Source: Owenia fusiformis (taxonomy: Eukaryota; Annelida; Polychaeta; Sabellida; Oweniidae). From it: DNA of 64,000 nt. Location of the stretch: positions 18,543,520-18,607,519 of the forward strand of contig CAIIXF020000012.1 of NCBI GenBank assembly GCA_903813345.2, in the 5' to 3' direction. The translations under genes were made by a program, and so were the position numbers. This document shows, one piece after another, positions 1 through 13,700 of the stretch. The notes under the pieces were generated by a model. It did not search any database. It saw only the letters and a program-made list of their open reading frames with translations, and was not told the DNA's origin. Each line of letters begins with the position of its first letter. Position 1 is the first letter of the stretch.

Positions 1-1070
1 GTTTTACTAGTTACACTTCTTAAAAATGGATAAAAGTAGGTAAATGTAGTGCCAATACAAGCAAGAGTATATCGTTTTTTCGGATATACTGATATTGAAG
101 GCTGCATGTTTGAAAGAATATCATTAAATCTCGTTCCATGGTTACCGTGAACTTTTCAGCAATTTAGGCAATAAATACTTTTTGGACTGTAACTTTCTTT
201 GTTTTTAAGCAATCTTAGCATTATTGGTATCAGAAGAAGCGTAATAATAAGTTCTTTCACCTCAATCATAAATTGTGTTAATTGGCTCATTTGCATATCC
301 ATTGTGATGTCATAATCCTTCTTTTGGCCTCGATATTTCTTATAGTTACAATAAAATAACAGTGTTTTATTATTACACTTCTTAAAAATGGATAAAAGTA
401 GGTAAATGTAGTGCCAATACAAGCAGGAGTATATTGGCTTTTCGGATATACTGATATTGAAGGCTGCGTGTTGGTTAGAATAACATAAAAACTCATTGCC
501 ATGGTTACCGTGAACAATTTAGCAATTTAGGCAATAAATACTCTTTGGACTGTAACTTTCTTTGTTTTTAAGCAATCTTAGCATTATTGGTATCAGAAGA
601 AGCGTAAAAATAAGTTCTTTCACATCATGTATAAATTATGTTAATGAACTTATTTGCATATACATTATGACGTCATAACCCTTGTTTTGGCATCAATATT
701 CCATATAATAACAATATGATAAGATTGTTTTAATGGTTTCACGTCTTAATAATGGATAAAAGAAAGTAAATGTATTGCCAATACAAAGAAAAGTATGCTA
801 ACCATTCACATGTAGATATACTGATATAATAAAGTCTGCATGTTGGTAAGCATACAATAAACACTCGTTCCCATGAATACCAAGTACTTTTCAACAATTA
901 GGCGATGAATCCTATTTTGACTAACTTTCTTGGTTTTTAACCATCTTAACGTATCAGAGAAGCGTAATAATACGTTTTTTCACCTCAAGCATAAATCATG
1001 TTAATGTGGTAATTTGTTTATCCATTATGACGTCATAACCATTGTTTTGGCATCAATATTCTATGTGTGA
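1..1070. repeat. ~363-bp tandem repeat, three units
   Basis: Units begin near 15, 377 and 741 with an acttcttaaaaatgg-type start and continue through a conserved block on sequence identity alone (gcaatttaggcaataaat, ttggtatcagaagaagcgta, catatccattgtgatgtcat). The third unit is more diverged and fades out near 1070. No coding signal was seen. It lies downstream of the last exon I could place in the minus-strand gene, so it is intronic or 3' flanking. From 1070 to 1527 I see no feature beyond AT-rich sequence. Confidence 0.8.
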
Positions 1071-1527
1071 ACAGTATTCACCTTTCCCCAAAGTCAGCTC
1101 ATGAATATTATAATTAGCAAATCTGAAATCTCTGACGTCAGAGTAGGGCAAATTTTTGCGAGAAAATCTTAACACATAAGAAGTCAATGTGAATCGTGAC
1201 GGAAACGGGTTAATATTATTGTCAAATTATGTTGAGTAGTAATAATATTTAAGATAAACGTCATGGAATTTATTCAATTATATACTAGGGGATAAAGGAG
1301 TTTTGTCCAATAATTGATTTTCAATATGGCCTCTGATTTTCAAAATGCCCTGGTGCTCTCATAATATAACATGCACAAGAGTTAAGGAAGTCCCTGACTA
1401 TGTGTAGAGAAGTGCAACAGAATTGTTGTAGAAATATTTCACAAGTGATATGGATTATAATTTTGATATAGGTTCAAGGTTTCTGTTAAACCTTTCAGAG
1501 AAAAAAAAACTTTCAGAGAATACTTAC

Positions 1528-1702
1528 ATATGCTGTATTTTCCAAGTCCTCTTGCGATTCAAATCCATATTGTACTGGATAAGCCAATGCTAAATATTTC
1601 TTCAAGCTCACTCCAAAACTTTTGCAACCAGTTGAGAATGTTGTACTGCCAGAGTCTGGTAAGACTACATTTTCTAAACATGAAGCCATCCTCTTGAATG
1701 CC
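1528..1702 (-). CDS. Exon of Cys-rich C-terminal region (last placed exon)
   Basis: The minus-strand acceptor is tgattatttcag and the donor is CATAT|GTAAGTATT. The exon is 175 bp and supplies one base to finish the Arg codon begun by the upstream exon, then 58 codons, ending in phase 0. The translation begins [14 protein letters not shown] and contains [20 protein letters not shown] and a C-terminal EDLENTAY. Two cysteines continue the spacing pattern of the preceding three exons. I do not recognise the family. The next exon would lie to the left of the window or was missed in 1-1500. Confidence 0.6.
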
Positions 1703-4700
1703 CTGAAATAATCAGATTACCATTAGCACTCTTCTGTATACATGTAATAACTAATAATTTAGACTCTAATAATTGGACTTGAGCTTTGAGGCATGTCACC
1801 TAGAACTGAGACTAACATAACATTTTATGATGGTCTCAGCCTAGAAGAAGTAAGTAGCTCCCATAATTATTTGTTATTTCTTGGTTTCAGGGGTTTCTCC
1901 TAAGCTTTCCCCACATGATCCTATAAACATTATATCGATCTCAAGGAGGATCGGCAGCCCTTATTCAAACTCGATACTCCGTTGCCCGGAGTAGAACAGT
2001 TTAGTAAAAATATTTCCAAAGAATGATCTTTAGACCAAGTACAGGGTGACCCAAAAAAATGCAACCCTCCATTTCTTCAATATTTTTCTTAAATGAAGAT
2101 TAATTGCTCAGAAATTTGGTACACTAAGACTTCATTCAATGTAGGATCATCTGGCAAAGTTTTAATAATCATAGTCTTATATTGATAGAGTTATGGTTAT
2201 TCCAAAATATGCTCCAAATGTCGTCTATTTCCAATGTTAGGTTTTTGGATGAATCGCATTCCCTTCTTTCTGAACATGTAAACTCAAGAAATAATGTGTT
2301 CTGGGATCACAAATTTCAGATGAAGTGCTTCAAAGGCCCCTACATTCTGTTAAATGCACAGCTTGGGCTGCCAATTTCCAAACATGAAATCATCAGCCCC
2401 TTTTGGTTTGAGGTTGATAATGGCAACACTGTTACTGTTAACACACAGAGCAATATTGGCGTTCCCAGGAAGTTCTAGGCAGTTCTAGAGTGACATAGAG
2501 GCTTCGATAGACAAGAAAAGTGGTTCTAGAAGGATGAAGCTACTCCTCACACTTCTAATGATAGCATAGCCTGGCTCACTAGTCATTTCTATGAGAAGAT
2601 TATCTCCCCTAGGACAGAGAACCCATGGTCATCCCACAGTCTTGATCTCAATGCCTCTGACTTCTATATATGGGGTTATTTAAAGGATAATGTGTATGAA
2701 AATAACCCTACTGCAATTGCAGAACACCAATAAGTAATGGCTGCAAAAATTTGAGCCATACCCATGGGGAAGAATGCATCTGTGTTATGAACAGTTTTCC
2801 TTGAACATTGCAAGTTTGTTTTCAGCGAAATTGACGACATCTGGAGCATATTTTGAAACAACCATAACTCTATCAATATAAGACTATGATTATTAAAACT
2901 TTGTCAAAGGATCCCACATTGAACGAAGTCCTTGTGTGCCAAATCTCAGAGCAATTTACCTCCATTTAAGAAAAGTATTGAAGAAATGGAGGGTTGCATT
3001 TCATTTGGGTCACCCTGTATTTCATTAGAAGATGTACATTCCGAATGTTATAATTTTATCAAATTTTCATCAGCAGTGCTCGTCTTCAAAATATGAGTAA
3101 TATTGTTAGCAAATTGATCAACGCCAGGGAACGGAGTATGCATTTTGAATAGCGGCTTCCAATCGTCCTCCTATATCGCATGATATTTAAAATGGTGGAC
3201 AAGTTATTTCGATTCTTATGGGATACAATACATGGATCTATCACATGGATACAGCGTGACCTAAAATAGAAGCAAGAGTTCTCAACAAAAGTAGGTACTA
3301 TGCAAAGTCATGCAACATATAAAGTTACACATACCTATTGTTCTTTGGAATGGAATCACTAGCAGATTGCCCAAGGGCAGCAATCGAGAATATTTCCCCG
3401 CTTCTGTAAATGTCAGGAATACATTCTTCATACTGATTATTTAAAGTTTCAAGATCTTCGAAACATGTTGGCAATTCAACCCCTTTTTGCTGAGCAAGTG
3501 CAGTCAGATCAGTACCATTTTGGTAGAAAAATGGGTACACATAAGCCATTGCTGAAAATACATAAACATACACAATAAGTATATACATGTTATTAACAAG
3601 TTTTATAGGATATGAGTTTATAGGATATTTAATTACCATTTAAGGAATTAGAAGGGATAGAGGGTGAACCTTTTTCAATAAAGCGTGCAAAAAGAGATAC
3701 ATGTATCTGATCAAATCTGATATACAGTGTGACTCAAAAAGAGTTACACTTCCAAAAGGTTTAATATATTTCATGATTTTGACTTTTCCCCTAAAATACA
3801 CTTAGATATCAAAAAGCCAGTCTTTCTCGAATAAATCAACACCATCAGATTCGATTAAAATCCGTCCATGATTTGCTGCACAGGACAGATTTTATAGACA
3901 CGTGTGAAATTTGATTTGCACCAACTTCTCAGTAGTTGGACATGTGGTGATCAATTCTTTTTTGTGTTTGGTGTGAATGCTGTGGACAGTGATATCTTGA
4001 TATGATCAATGATCCAATTGTTTCTTTCTCGGATAGAAATTCAATATTTCATTGTCAGAGTGCTTAATTTTGTTACGTATGATGGCAATAGGATGATGCA
4101 AAGGCCTATGGCAGAATGTTTGGTAGAACTCTTGGAAATCAGAAGATATCATTGAATTAACCACTTTACACCCTATATTTTTGAAGGACCTCTGAAAGTG
4201 CTTTACAGCATGACAAACTGACCTAAGTGAACTAATGCAAAAATAATTGATGGAATCAGTGTGATATAACAATGCATGTGCGCAGATTTACTTTGAGAAC
4301 ATGTTGAGGGACCACATGTTTATATGGATAGACCCAATGATAATTTGTAAGACGAACAGAAAAACTACAGAATGGCTCAGTTAAATGTCAAGCTTCTACT
4401 CAGATGAAAGTTAAATGTTAAAGCAACTATTCTTCTTTTGTCATTTGGTCCATCCAGCCACTTAGAAGTTGGCGAAAGTCAAATTTTACCATGGGACACT
4501 AAAGACTGTTCTGTAGAGCAAATCAAGGACAGATTTTGAATCTGATGGTGTCAAATTATTTGAGAAAGATTTGTCTTTTGGTATCCAAAGTATATTTTAG
4601 AGGAAAAATCAAAATTATGAATTATATTGAACGTTTTATAAGTGTAACATTTTTTAAGACACACTGTAGAAATTGTAGAGCTTTGAAAAAGATCGCTAGA

Positions 4701-7700
4701 ATTGTAAAAAGGATATCTTCTTTTTGAAAAACTATTGCTAAATAACCTTAAAGATTGACGGATCATCGAGAAATTAAGTCAGAACTAAAGCTATTTGATT
4801 AAAGCGAATTTGATTACCCTCTCGCACAACTGTTTTTGTGGTGCCATCGCTGTTGCATGCAAATTCCGCTTTTCCAATTAAGTTGTCCAACATTAATTTA
4901 GTGGATGCATTCGATTCATCACAGTTATTTGCGTCCGTCATTACATCACGTACACATGCCACATATGAGGCATATGGAGCCGCAGAGCCATCAGTCGAAT
5001 CCAAGTATACCGTTCTTCTGTAAAATAGTTGTATGAAATTATGAAATCCCTATTCTATATACAAATAATGTAAATTGGTAAAACAGAAGTGTCACAAAGA
5101 AAAGAAAATGACTCACACTTGTTTTGATTCGATATCATTCAGAAAAACTTAACGTTAATGGATTAAGTTATATTTTGGAGAACTCATTCTACTATAAGGT
5201 AGCGGTCAAACTACCAGTGTAGGCTCACCGCTCGCAACCGTGTGGCTAATTATAGCCATGCAGACGGCGGTGTACGGTATGGCCATGCGGTGGCCGTTTC
5301 CTCGCCATTAAAACGTTCAGGAAACGTTCAACGTTGTCAACCATCCACACCTTGCCAATATTTTGAGCATGCAAAAAACATTGGTTGGTTGAGTAACGTT
5401 CGACTGCGAACATTGATAGCGGTACGGGGATCCTATGAGGATGAATCCACTCAAACAACTTCGACAGAGATCCTTTTGAAGCAAAAAAAATAACGCGACG
5501 AAAATAACTAAATTGCAAAACATGATTAAACCTTATACAAAAGTAAAAATTAACGATAAATCAATAATTAAGCTACGGTATAACAAATACGTGAAGCATT
5601 CTGGGAATTTTCAAGTGATACGCTTTTGAGGTATTTTCCGAGGTTTTGATTGATGAAATATCATAAAATATATGAAGTTGCATTTACCTACAAAGTACTT
5701 CACCAAAGTAATCGACCACTGCATTAATTAGAGCTTCTTTAGCTTCTGATTCGCTCATAGAATCTGTCACAATACTGGAGTAAGTGGGGAGAACATGCTG
5801 CAGTGCAAAGCTGCTATTTATAGCACTATTCCATCGATTCAAACTATCTTTGCACCAATAATCAGCAAAACTTAAGGCACTGTACTTCACACACTTTTCA
5901 TTATCAGTACCACTTCCTGGGAAAGCCTTTGAATTCGGGTCTATTCCTGTGTCCAAATGTGCCTTGGTGCCCGATATCACTAGTTAAAGAGAAAAATATG
6001 AATGCATGATTAAATATGTGAGTAAATTAAGTGAACTACAACAAAAAACAAGACATTGGAAGGCCCTATGATGCATATGGACCTATTATAAAAGTGACAC
6101 CTGAACCTGTTGTATGTAAGGCCTTGTATTAAACTGGCTTACCAGAACACGTTGCATGCCCTATGCTTCACATAATAAGACTTATTATAAACGGAGTGGC
6201 TCCAGGACCGACAATTGTCGGTACTGGAGACTGTCCAGGGGTATTTGCTGGGGTACCGACAATTGTCGGCGCTCTATCGTCAACTAGTAGTGCCAGATAG
6301 AGAACCGACAATTGTCGGTACGCAAGTGGCTGCTATGTGTTTTTGCTAGAGAGCCGACAATTTCATGAATAAATCCACTACTTTTACTTTGTGAAATAAC
6401 CCTATCACTGGTAGTCTAGTGGTTAGCGAGCACGACTCAAACACACTCGGTTCCGAGTTCAAATCCCGGCAAGATCTTCTTTTTTTCTTTTGAGGGGGGG
6501 GGCATAGTGCTTCTTTTGCAGTATGGAATCGTACAGGCATTAACTTATAGTGAGCCATAATTTATTTCGACTAAAATTGATTCAACTTCCATCAAAATTG
6601 TCCTACAAGCTTCAATTAAAAAAACATTTTAAAGCTCTTTTCTTGTTCTATCTAATGGGTCGATATATACAGTTAGGGGAGGGGATGCTTTCGCCCCCGT
6701 CACTCTCTACCCTTACTACGCCATGGCACAGGAGAAATATCTCATTTCGAATATATCACTGTTTACTTTGCGTTTGGTAGCTCTCTCATGCGAGATGGAA
6801 TCGTGGCCATTAACTAAGGGAGCCAAATGCATCAAAAATTGTGCTATAAGGTATGTGTACCGTAATCCAACACCAAATTCGAAAATTCATAACAATACTT
6901 TGCATATATGGCGTTCATGATCAACTATAAAACGCTTACCCACCATAGTGTTATATATCAAAATGCACCTGTCTATATAGGGGTTCGATTGACCTACATC
7001 AAATTATAGGGAGTCAGGTTACTTTTTGAGATATCAGCGTCCATTTATTGTAACTCGCGTTTGCTACCACTTCCTCAATTCTGATATGACGGGCAAACGC
7101 GTAGTAAACATGCTCACGTTCGGAACTATTTTGACCTACATCGCTATTTTCGTAATTCAAATGAAAGTTGAAATCCTCTTTATTTTGATACCAAATAGTG
7201 GCATACTAGGTACCCTAGAAGCCAACTATGGGTTATTTAGAACGATACCACAGGTTTTTAAATGGACTATATAGGGGTCATACCTTTTGGCGGATGGATA
7301 TGGAACCTCATACCATAAGCTTCAGATAAAAAACATTCTAGCTATTTTCTTCTATCTAATGGGTAGCAAACTCCCCTTTCTACGCCTGATCGGCTCAGGA
7401 GAAATATCCTGTCTGTTTAGAATATATATAGCCGTTTACTCTGCATTAATAGCTCTCTAACGTCTTACTTGTTCATGTTTTTTATTGGGCCTTTCAACGT
7501 TTACTACCATTCCCTGTTCCCGGGCTACCATTTTTTGACTGGGTTTGGTAATCCCCGGGTAATCGGGGCTAATGCCCTCCGCGGGTTTTGCACTTGTTCT
7601 CAAAATATCCGTATGATATCTGAAATATCCCCCCGCGCATTGCGCATGCGCCAGAAAATTCGAAAATCAATATTTGTCGGTCCTCTAGCGTGTAAACACA

Positions 7701-10700
7701 GCATATCTCCCGTACCGACAATTTATTTGTCGGTCCTCTAGCGTGCCACCACATCAGAGTCTAGAGTACCGACAATTGTTGATCGTTGTTACCCGTTGAT
7801 CATGGTGTGAGGCCTCTTATAAAACTAGTTTACCTGAACCATTGACATGCCCTATGATGTATCCATGGGCTAATTATAAAGCTGACTTGCCAGAACCTAT
7901 TTCATGCCCTATGGTCCATATATGGGCCTATTATAAAAGTTGCTTACCAGAACCGCTGTATGCCCTATGGTCCATATATGGGCCTATTATAAAACTTGCT
8001 TACCAGAACCCGTTGCATGCATTATGGTCCGTATATACTGTTTGAGCCTGTTATAAAAGTTAACCCGTGACATGCCCTATGATGTATCCATGGGCTTATT
8101 ATAAAGCTGACTTGCCAGAACCTATTTCATGCCCTATGGTCCATATATGGGCCTATTATAAAAGTTGCTTACCAGAACCGCTGTATGCCCTATGGTCCAT
8201 ATATGGGCCTATTATAAAACTTGCTTACCAGAACCCGTTGCATGCATTATGGTCCGTATATACTGTTTGAGCCTATTATAAAAGTTAACCCGTGACATGG
8301 CCGATGCTCCACTTGTGTAGCCTATTATAAAACTAACTTAAAAGAACCCGTTTCATGTCCTATGGCCCAGTATATATATAGGTCTATTATAAAAGTGACA
8401 TATGAACTCGTGGTAAGTCCTTTGCTCCACATGTGAGACTTATTATATAACTGACATACTAGATCCTGCTGCATGTCCTATGGTCCACATATGGGCCTAT
8501 TATAAAACTTGCTTACCAGAACCCGTTGCATCCATTATGGTCCATATATGGGCCTATTATAAAACTTGCTTACCAGAACCCATTGCATCCATTATGGTCC
8601 ATATATGGGCCTATTATAAAACTTGCTTACCAGAACCCGTTGCATCCATTATGGTCCATATATGGGCCTATTACAAAACTTGCTTACCAGAACCCGTTGC
8701 ATCCAGTATGGTCCATAATTATGGGCCTATTATAAAACTTGCTTACCAGAACCCGTTGCATCCATTATGGTCCATATATGGGCCTATTATAAAACTTGCT
8801 TACCAGAACCCGTTGCATCCATTATGGTCCATATATGGGCCTATTATAAAACTTGCTTACCAGAACCCGTTGCATCCATTATGGTCCATATATGGGCCTA
8901 TTATAAAACTTGTTTACCAGAACCCGTTGCATGCATTATGGTCCGTATATACTGTTTGAGCCTATTATAAAACTTAACCCGTGACATGCCCGATGCTCCA
9001 CTTGTGTAGCCTATTGTAAAACTAACTTACTAGAACCCGTTTCATGTCCTATGGCCCAGTATATATATATAGGTCTATTATAAAAGTGACATATTAACTC
9101 GTGGTAAGTCCTTTGCTCCACATGTGAGACTTATTATATAACTGACATACTAGATCCTGCTGCATGTCCTATGGTCCATATATGGGCCTATTATAAAAGT
9201 GACACCTGTATGCCTTATATAGTCCACATGGGGGTATATTATAAAACTGACTTCCCAGAACAAGTTACATGCCCCATGGTGCACACATGGAGCTTTTATA
9301 AAACTAAAAACTGAACCCATTACATGCCCTATGCTCCACAAGTAAGGCTTATTATAAGACTAACTTAGCAGAACCCGTTGCATGCCCTATGGTCCATATA
9401 TGGGCCTATTATAAAACTGACAACTGAACCCATTGCATGCCTTATGCTCCACATGTAAGACGTATTATAAAACGGACTTCCCATAAACCGTTGCATACCC
9501 CATGATACCAACATGTGGTGCCTACTATAAATCGACTTACCTGAGTCAATTGGTAGGGAAAACAATCCATTTAGAATTGAGGCTATGGAACCCCCTGATA
9601 TTTGTGAGCTATTGGCTCCTGATCCCGTAGTGCTTACAGGTACCACCGTGGTTGTAGCAGCGTCAGTGGTGCCAGCAACTTCCGTAGTAGCAGTGCCATT
9701 CGTGCCAGCAACTTCCGTGGTAGCAGTGTCATTACTGCCAGCTACTTCCGTGGTATCAGCGCCAGTAGTGCCAGTAGCTTCAGTGGTACCAGCGTCGGTG
9801 GTGCCAGCAGTTTCAGTGGTACCAGTATCAATGGTGCCAATAGCTTCTGTTGTACCAACGTCAGTGGTGCCAGCAACTTCCGTGGTACCAGCGTCAGTGG
9901 TTCCAGCAACTTCCGTGGTACCAGCGTCAGTGGTGCTAGCAGCTTCCGTGGTAATTTCAGCGCCAGTGGTACCAGCAACTTCTGTGGTGGTATCATTATT
10001 CGCTGTTTCATCAGCAGATGTGCAATAAACTGAAATTAATATCAACTGGCATCATTTGGACATTTTATATGTACGTATATATTTATTAAACATATATAAA
10101 ACAATACAATAATAATACAATATTAATTTTTAAAAAACCGGCCCGGCCGGTGTCGGCCTATATATAATATAGTATATATCAGGTGTCCCAAAAAGGACAA
10201 GAATTTTCTTATCAATTACAGGCTCAAATTAATTGAAAATTTCTACAAAGTAGCCTTAGGGTATATTTAGCAAGTTATGCAAATATGATAGAAATCGGTT
10301 GCACATTATGTGAGAATTGACTAATTCAAAAATGCATGTCAAAAATCCAATATCAGAGCTTGCACAATGAGACTTTCATAGCGTTTTTGCTTGCTATCAG
10401 GTGATAAATGGTCAATCTGTTCTAGTCTCAAAAACAGCTTATCTGTGGGTCTAAGCGTGCACGCGGGTATTTATTTATTCTTCTTTTTTTAAATACACTC
10501 TGTCCAAACTTTCAGTATTGAGGGATAAACAATGCCATTGGGTGATTAGCGATACGGCTATACCACTGAAAACTGTTTCAAGGTGAAAGGATTGGGTGGA
10601 AGATCAATCGTAAAGGAATTAGTAAATTTAAAAGAAATCGTAAAAGGCCGGGGTTAAGATTCATTTTTTCTGTAAGTAGACGTATGAACAAAAATGCACT

Positions 10701-13700
10701 ACATTCAACATGCATTAAAGGACAGTATAATTATGTAATATGAAGCAATATTGATGGAAGAATGCACAAGAGAATTTCTGCTTGAAAAAACTGCTTCTTT
10801 CAGACTAAACTAAGTGGCGATAGCCTATAGGATTTTTTGACATGCAATTTTGAAATTGTCAGTTCTCACCTAAATGTAACCGATTTCAATCATATGTGTA
10901 CACCTTGTTAATAATACCCTAAGACTACTTTATAGAAATTTTCAATAAATTTGAGCAAGTTATTACTGAGCTTTTCACTTGAAAAGAGTGCAAGTATGTG
11001 CCTTGAAAAGTCTGGTGAGAAGATTTATTTTGTAAAATGTATAAAAAACGAGAAAATTCAGTGGAAAAAAATTCTGACAATTTTTTGAATTTTTTCACTG
11101 AATTTTCTTGTTTTTTTATACATCTCTATGAACATTGAAACAGGTTTTTGATTCAAGAAATTTTTGTTTTATGGCATTTGTAGACACATTCTTTAGGAAA
11201 ATAATATACAAGGCATGACATTAATCGGGACTTCCCTTCTATTCAAATGAAAACAGTTTTCATTTTCATTTTACACGCGGTACTAACTCACCGGGGCGTA
11301 TCGAAACCAAAACGCCCCGCAAAACCGTTAATTTGAATTTCAAACCTACCCACTCTTTGGAAAATCAATGATTGTGAGTGTGGTATCATAGTAGACCGTT
11401 TTTCTTCAAACTAGTTTCATTTAAATCTTCACAGAAATACCTTTCAGTCGAAACATTGCTTTTGTGTACAGAGTCACTCATTTTAGAGGCGTTTAGGTCC
11501 CCAGATGTGAGAAGATGCAAATCTTCAGAGATTTTAACCAAAAGCCTCGATATATCACCAGTTCCTTTATTATTCTCCCCTGTATTTTGCACAAGGACTC
11601 CCATTACAACCCTCCACCTCTGCGTTTTGGAAGACAACGGGGCGTTTTGGTCAATTTCGAACAGTTGCGTAGGACTTTTTTTAAATTGCTGCGTTTAATG
11701 TAATAAATATGTTGATGCAGCGATGGAGGGTTGTAATGGGAGTCCTTGTGCAAAATATAGGGGAGAATAATAAAAGAACTTGCGATATATCGAGGCTTTT
11801 GGTTGAAATCTCTGAAGATTTGCATCTTCTCACATCTTGGGACCAAAACGCCGCTAAAACGAGGGACTTTGTAAGAAAAGGCAATGTCTCGACTGAAAGG
11901 TATTTCTGTGAAGGTTTTAATGGAACAAGTTTGAAGAAAAATGGTGTAGTTTGAGACTCACAATTATCGATTTTTCAAAGACAGGGTAGATTTGAAATTC
12001 AAATTAACGGTTTTGCGGGGCGTTTTGGTTTCGATACGCCCCGGAGAGTTAGTACCGTGTGATTTTAGTGACCATGGATGCAGTATGCATTTGAAACGAC
12101 TAAAATCAATAAAAAAATAAAATAAAAATGATCTGGAAACAAGAGTTTCTAAATTACCATAAAGTGTTACAACACATTGGAAAGAAGCAAATCATATTCA
12201 ACTAACACACAAAAACATAAGGACTAGTGTCCAAGTCGTGTATTTTAAAAATCTGTACACACACCATAATACGGAATTTTAGAGCTGTTCAGACACCATC
12301 ATTTTTCGAAACGAAAAGCAGTGATATCTCAAAAATATGCGTTCTCTGCTTGTGACTTTAGGTTCGTTTGAAAGACTGAGATAGTATGCATTAGTGGAGC
12401 GACATAATGCTGTTAACAAAGTATAAATATGAAAAATAATATTATTCTGGCTTAATCGAAAAGAACTTACAACCTGTTCAGACACCATCTATTGCGAAGG
12501 TCACGTGATGACTATCCCCATCGTGATGTAGGAAGAAGGTTGACATGATTACAGGAATAAAATAATGCTTCTGTACATAGGGATGTACCTGATATGCAAT
12601 GTTAATATTTTCCTCCAATCTTATGATTTATAATTTAATATTGATTACTCAGATGCGAGTTGGTAGTTACCAGTTTCGCCACCAGGTGGCCGATTCGAGG
12701 GAAATAACATGGCGGGGTATTGCAAAATTCCCTTAAACTTGAATATTCATCAATTTTAGTGGTTCACTTTTCATATTACCTTTATGTATGTGATAGTTAT
12801 ACCAAATTAAAATATGTCTAGTAAAAGAAAAAATTATCTGCCCAGCACAAGAAAAGATATTTCCATTTTTGTGATTTTACAACATGGGGGCTATGAGAAA
12901 TCTCCCCGACCTAGAAGTCACATTTTAAAAGAAAATTAAATTTTCAAAGTTGATAAACTCTTTTTAAAACCATATTTCTAGATGTAATTTTACATGTAGA
13001 TTCCAAATATGACATCAGTTTGACTTAATTTTGAATTTTTAATGACGTAAATCAAGATTATTTCTACTCGCATCTAGGCTATTGTAGGGAGTCAATGGGT
13101 CTAAACTGAGCATAAACGTTCATGTTTATCCTGATTATATTTTTTATCAACGGTTATTCTTCAGTAAGAACCCATCACTTTTAAAATTAAATAGAAATAA
13201 TATTCAGATTAGCTCTCTTTTAATATTGATGCAGAACAATAATCCTAATAAAATTTATGGATATTTTCTAGACACAAACACGTATATGTATCGAATAGTA
13301 ATGCAAATTAAAGTATGTCCAGTAAAAGAAAATGTTATATGTCCAATTCAAGAAAAAGATATTTCACTTTTTGTGATTTTGTAATATGGGGTCTATGGGG
13401 AATCAACCCGAACTAGAAGTCACATTTTCAAAAAATATTAAATTTTTAAAGTTGATAAACAATTTTCGAAACCATATTCTTAGATGTATTTTTACATGTA
13501 GATTTCAAATATGACATCACTTTGACTGAATTTTGAATATTTAATGACGTAAATCAAGATCATTTCTACTCGCATCTAGTCTATTTAGCACGTCATTTTC
13601 CTCTTAATCTTGGGCACATGTTTGGCTCTGTAGCACAATTTAAATTTTTGTGATAAGACCGGTTTTCCTATGGCGAGGCTCATATATATAATACCGCACA

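Noticed and set aside
6404-6474. A functional tRNA gene
   Set aside because: Box A and B match but the anticodon and acceptor stems do not pair properly.
8480-8959. 159-codon repetitive frame ([15 protein letters not shown] units)
   Set aside because: Minisatellite read-through in a changing frame; no start context, splice sites or codon constraint.
7805-9540. Regularly spaced repeat that could suggest a CRISPR array
   Set aside because: Units are contiguous ~57-bp tandem copies with no unique spacers, in an animal genome.
9585-10028. 147-codon Val/Pro-rich frame on the plus strand
   Set aside because: Antisense of the Thr-rich exon; the minus strand has matched splice sites and phase.
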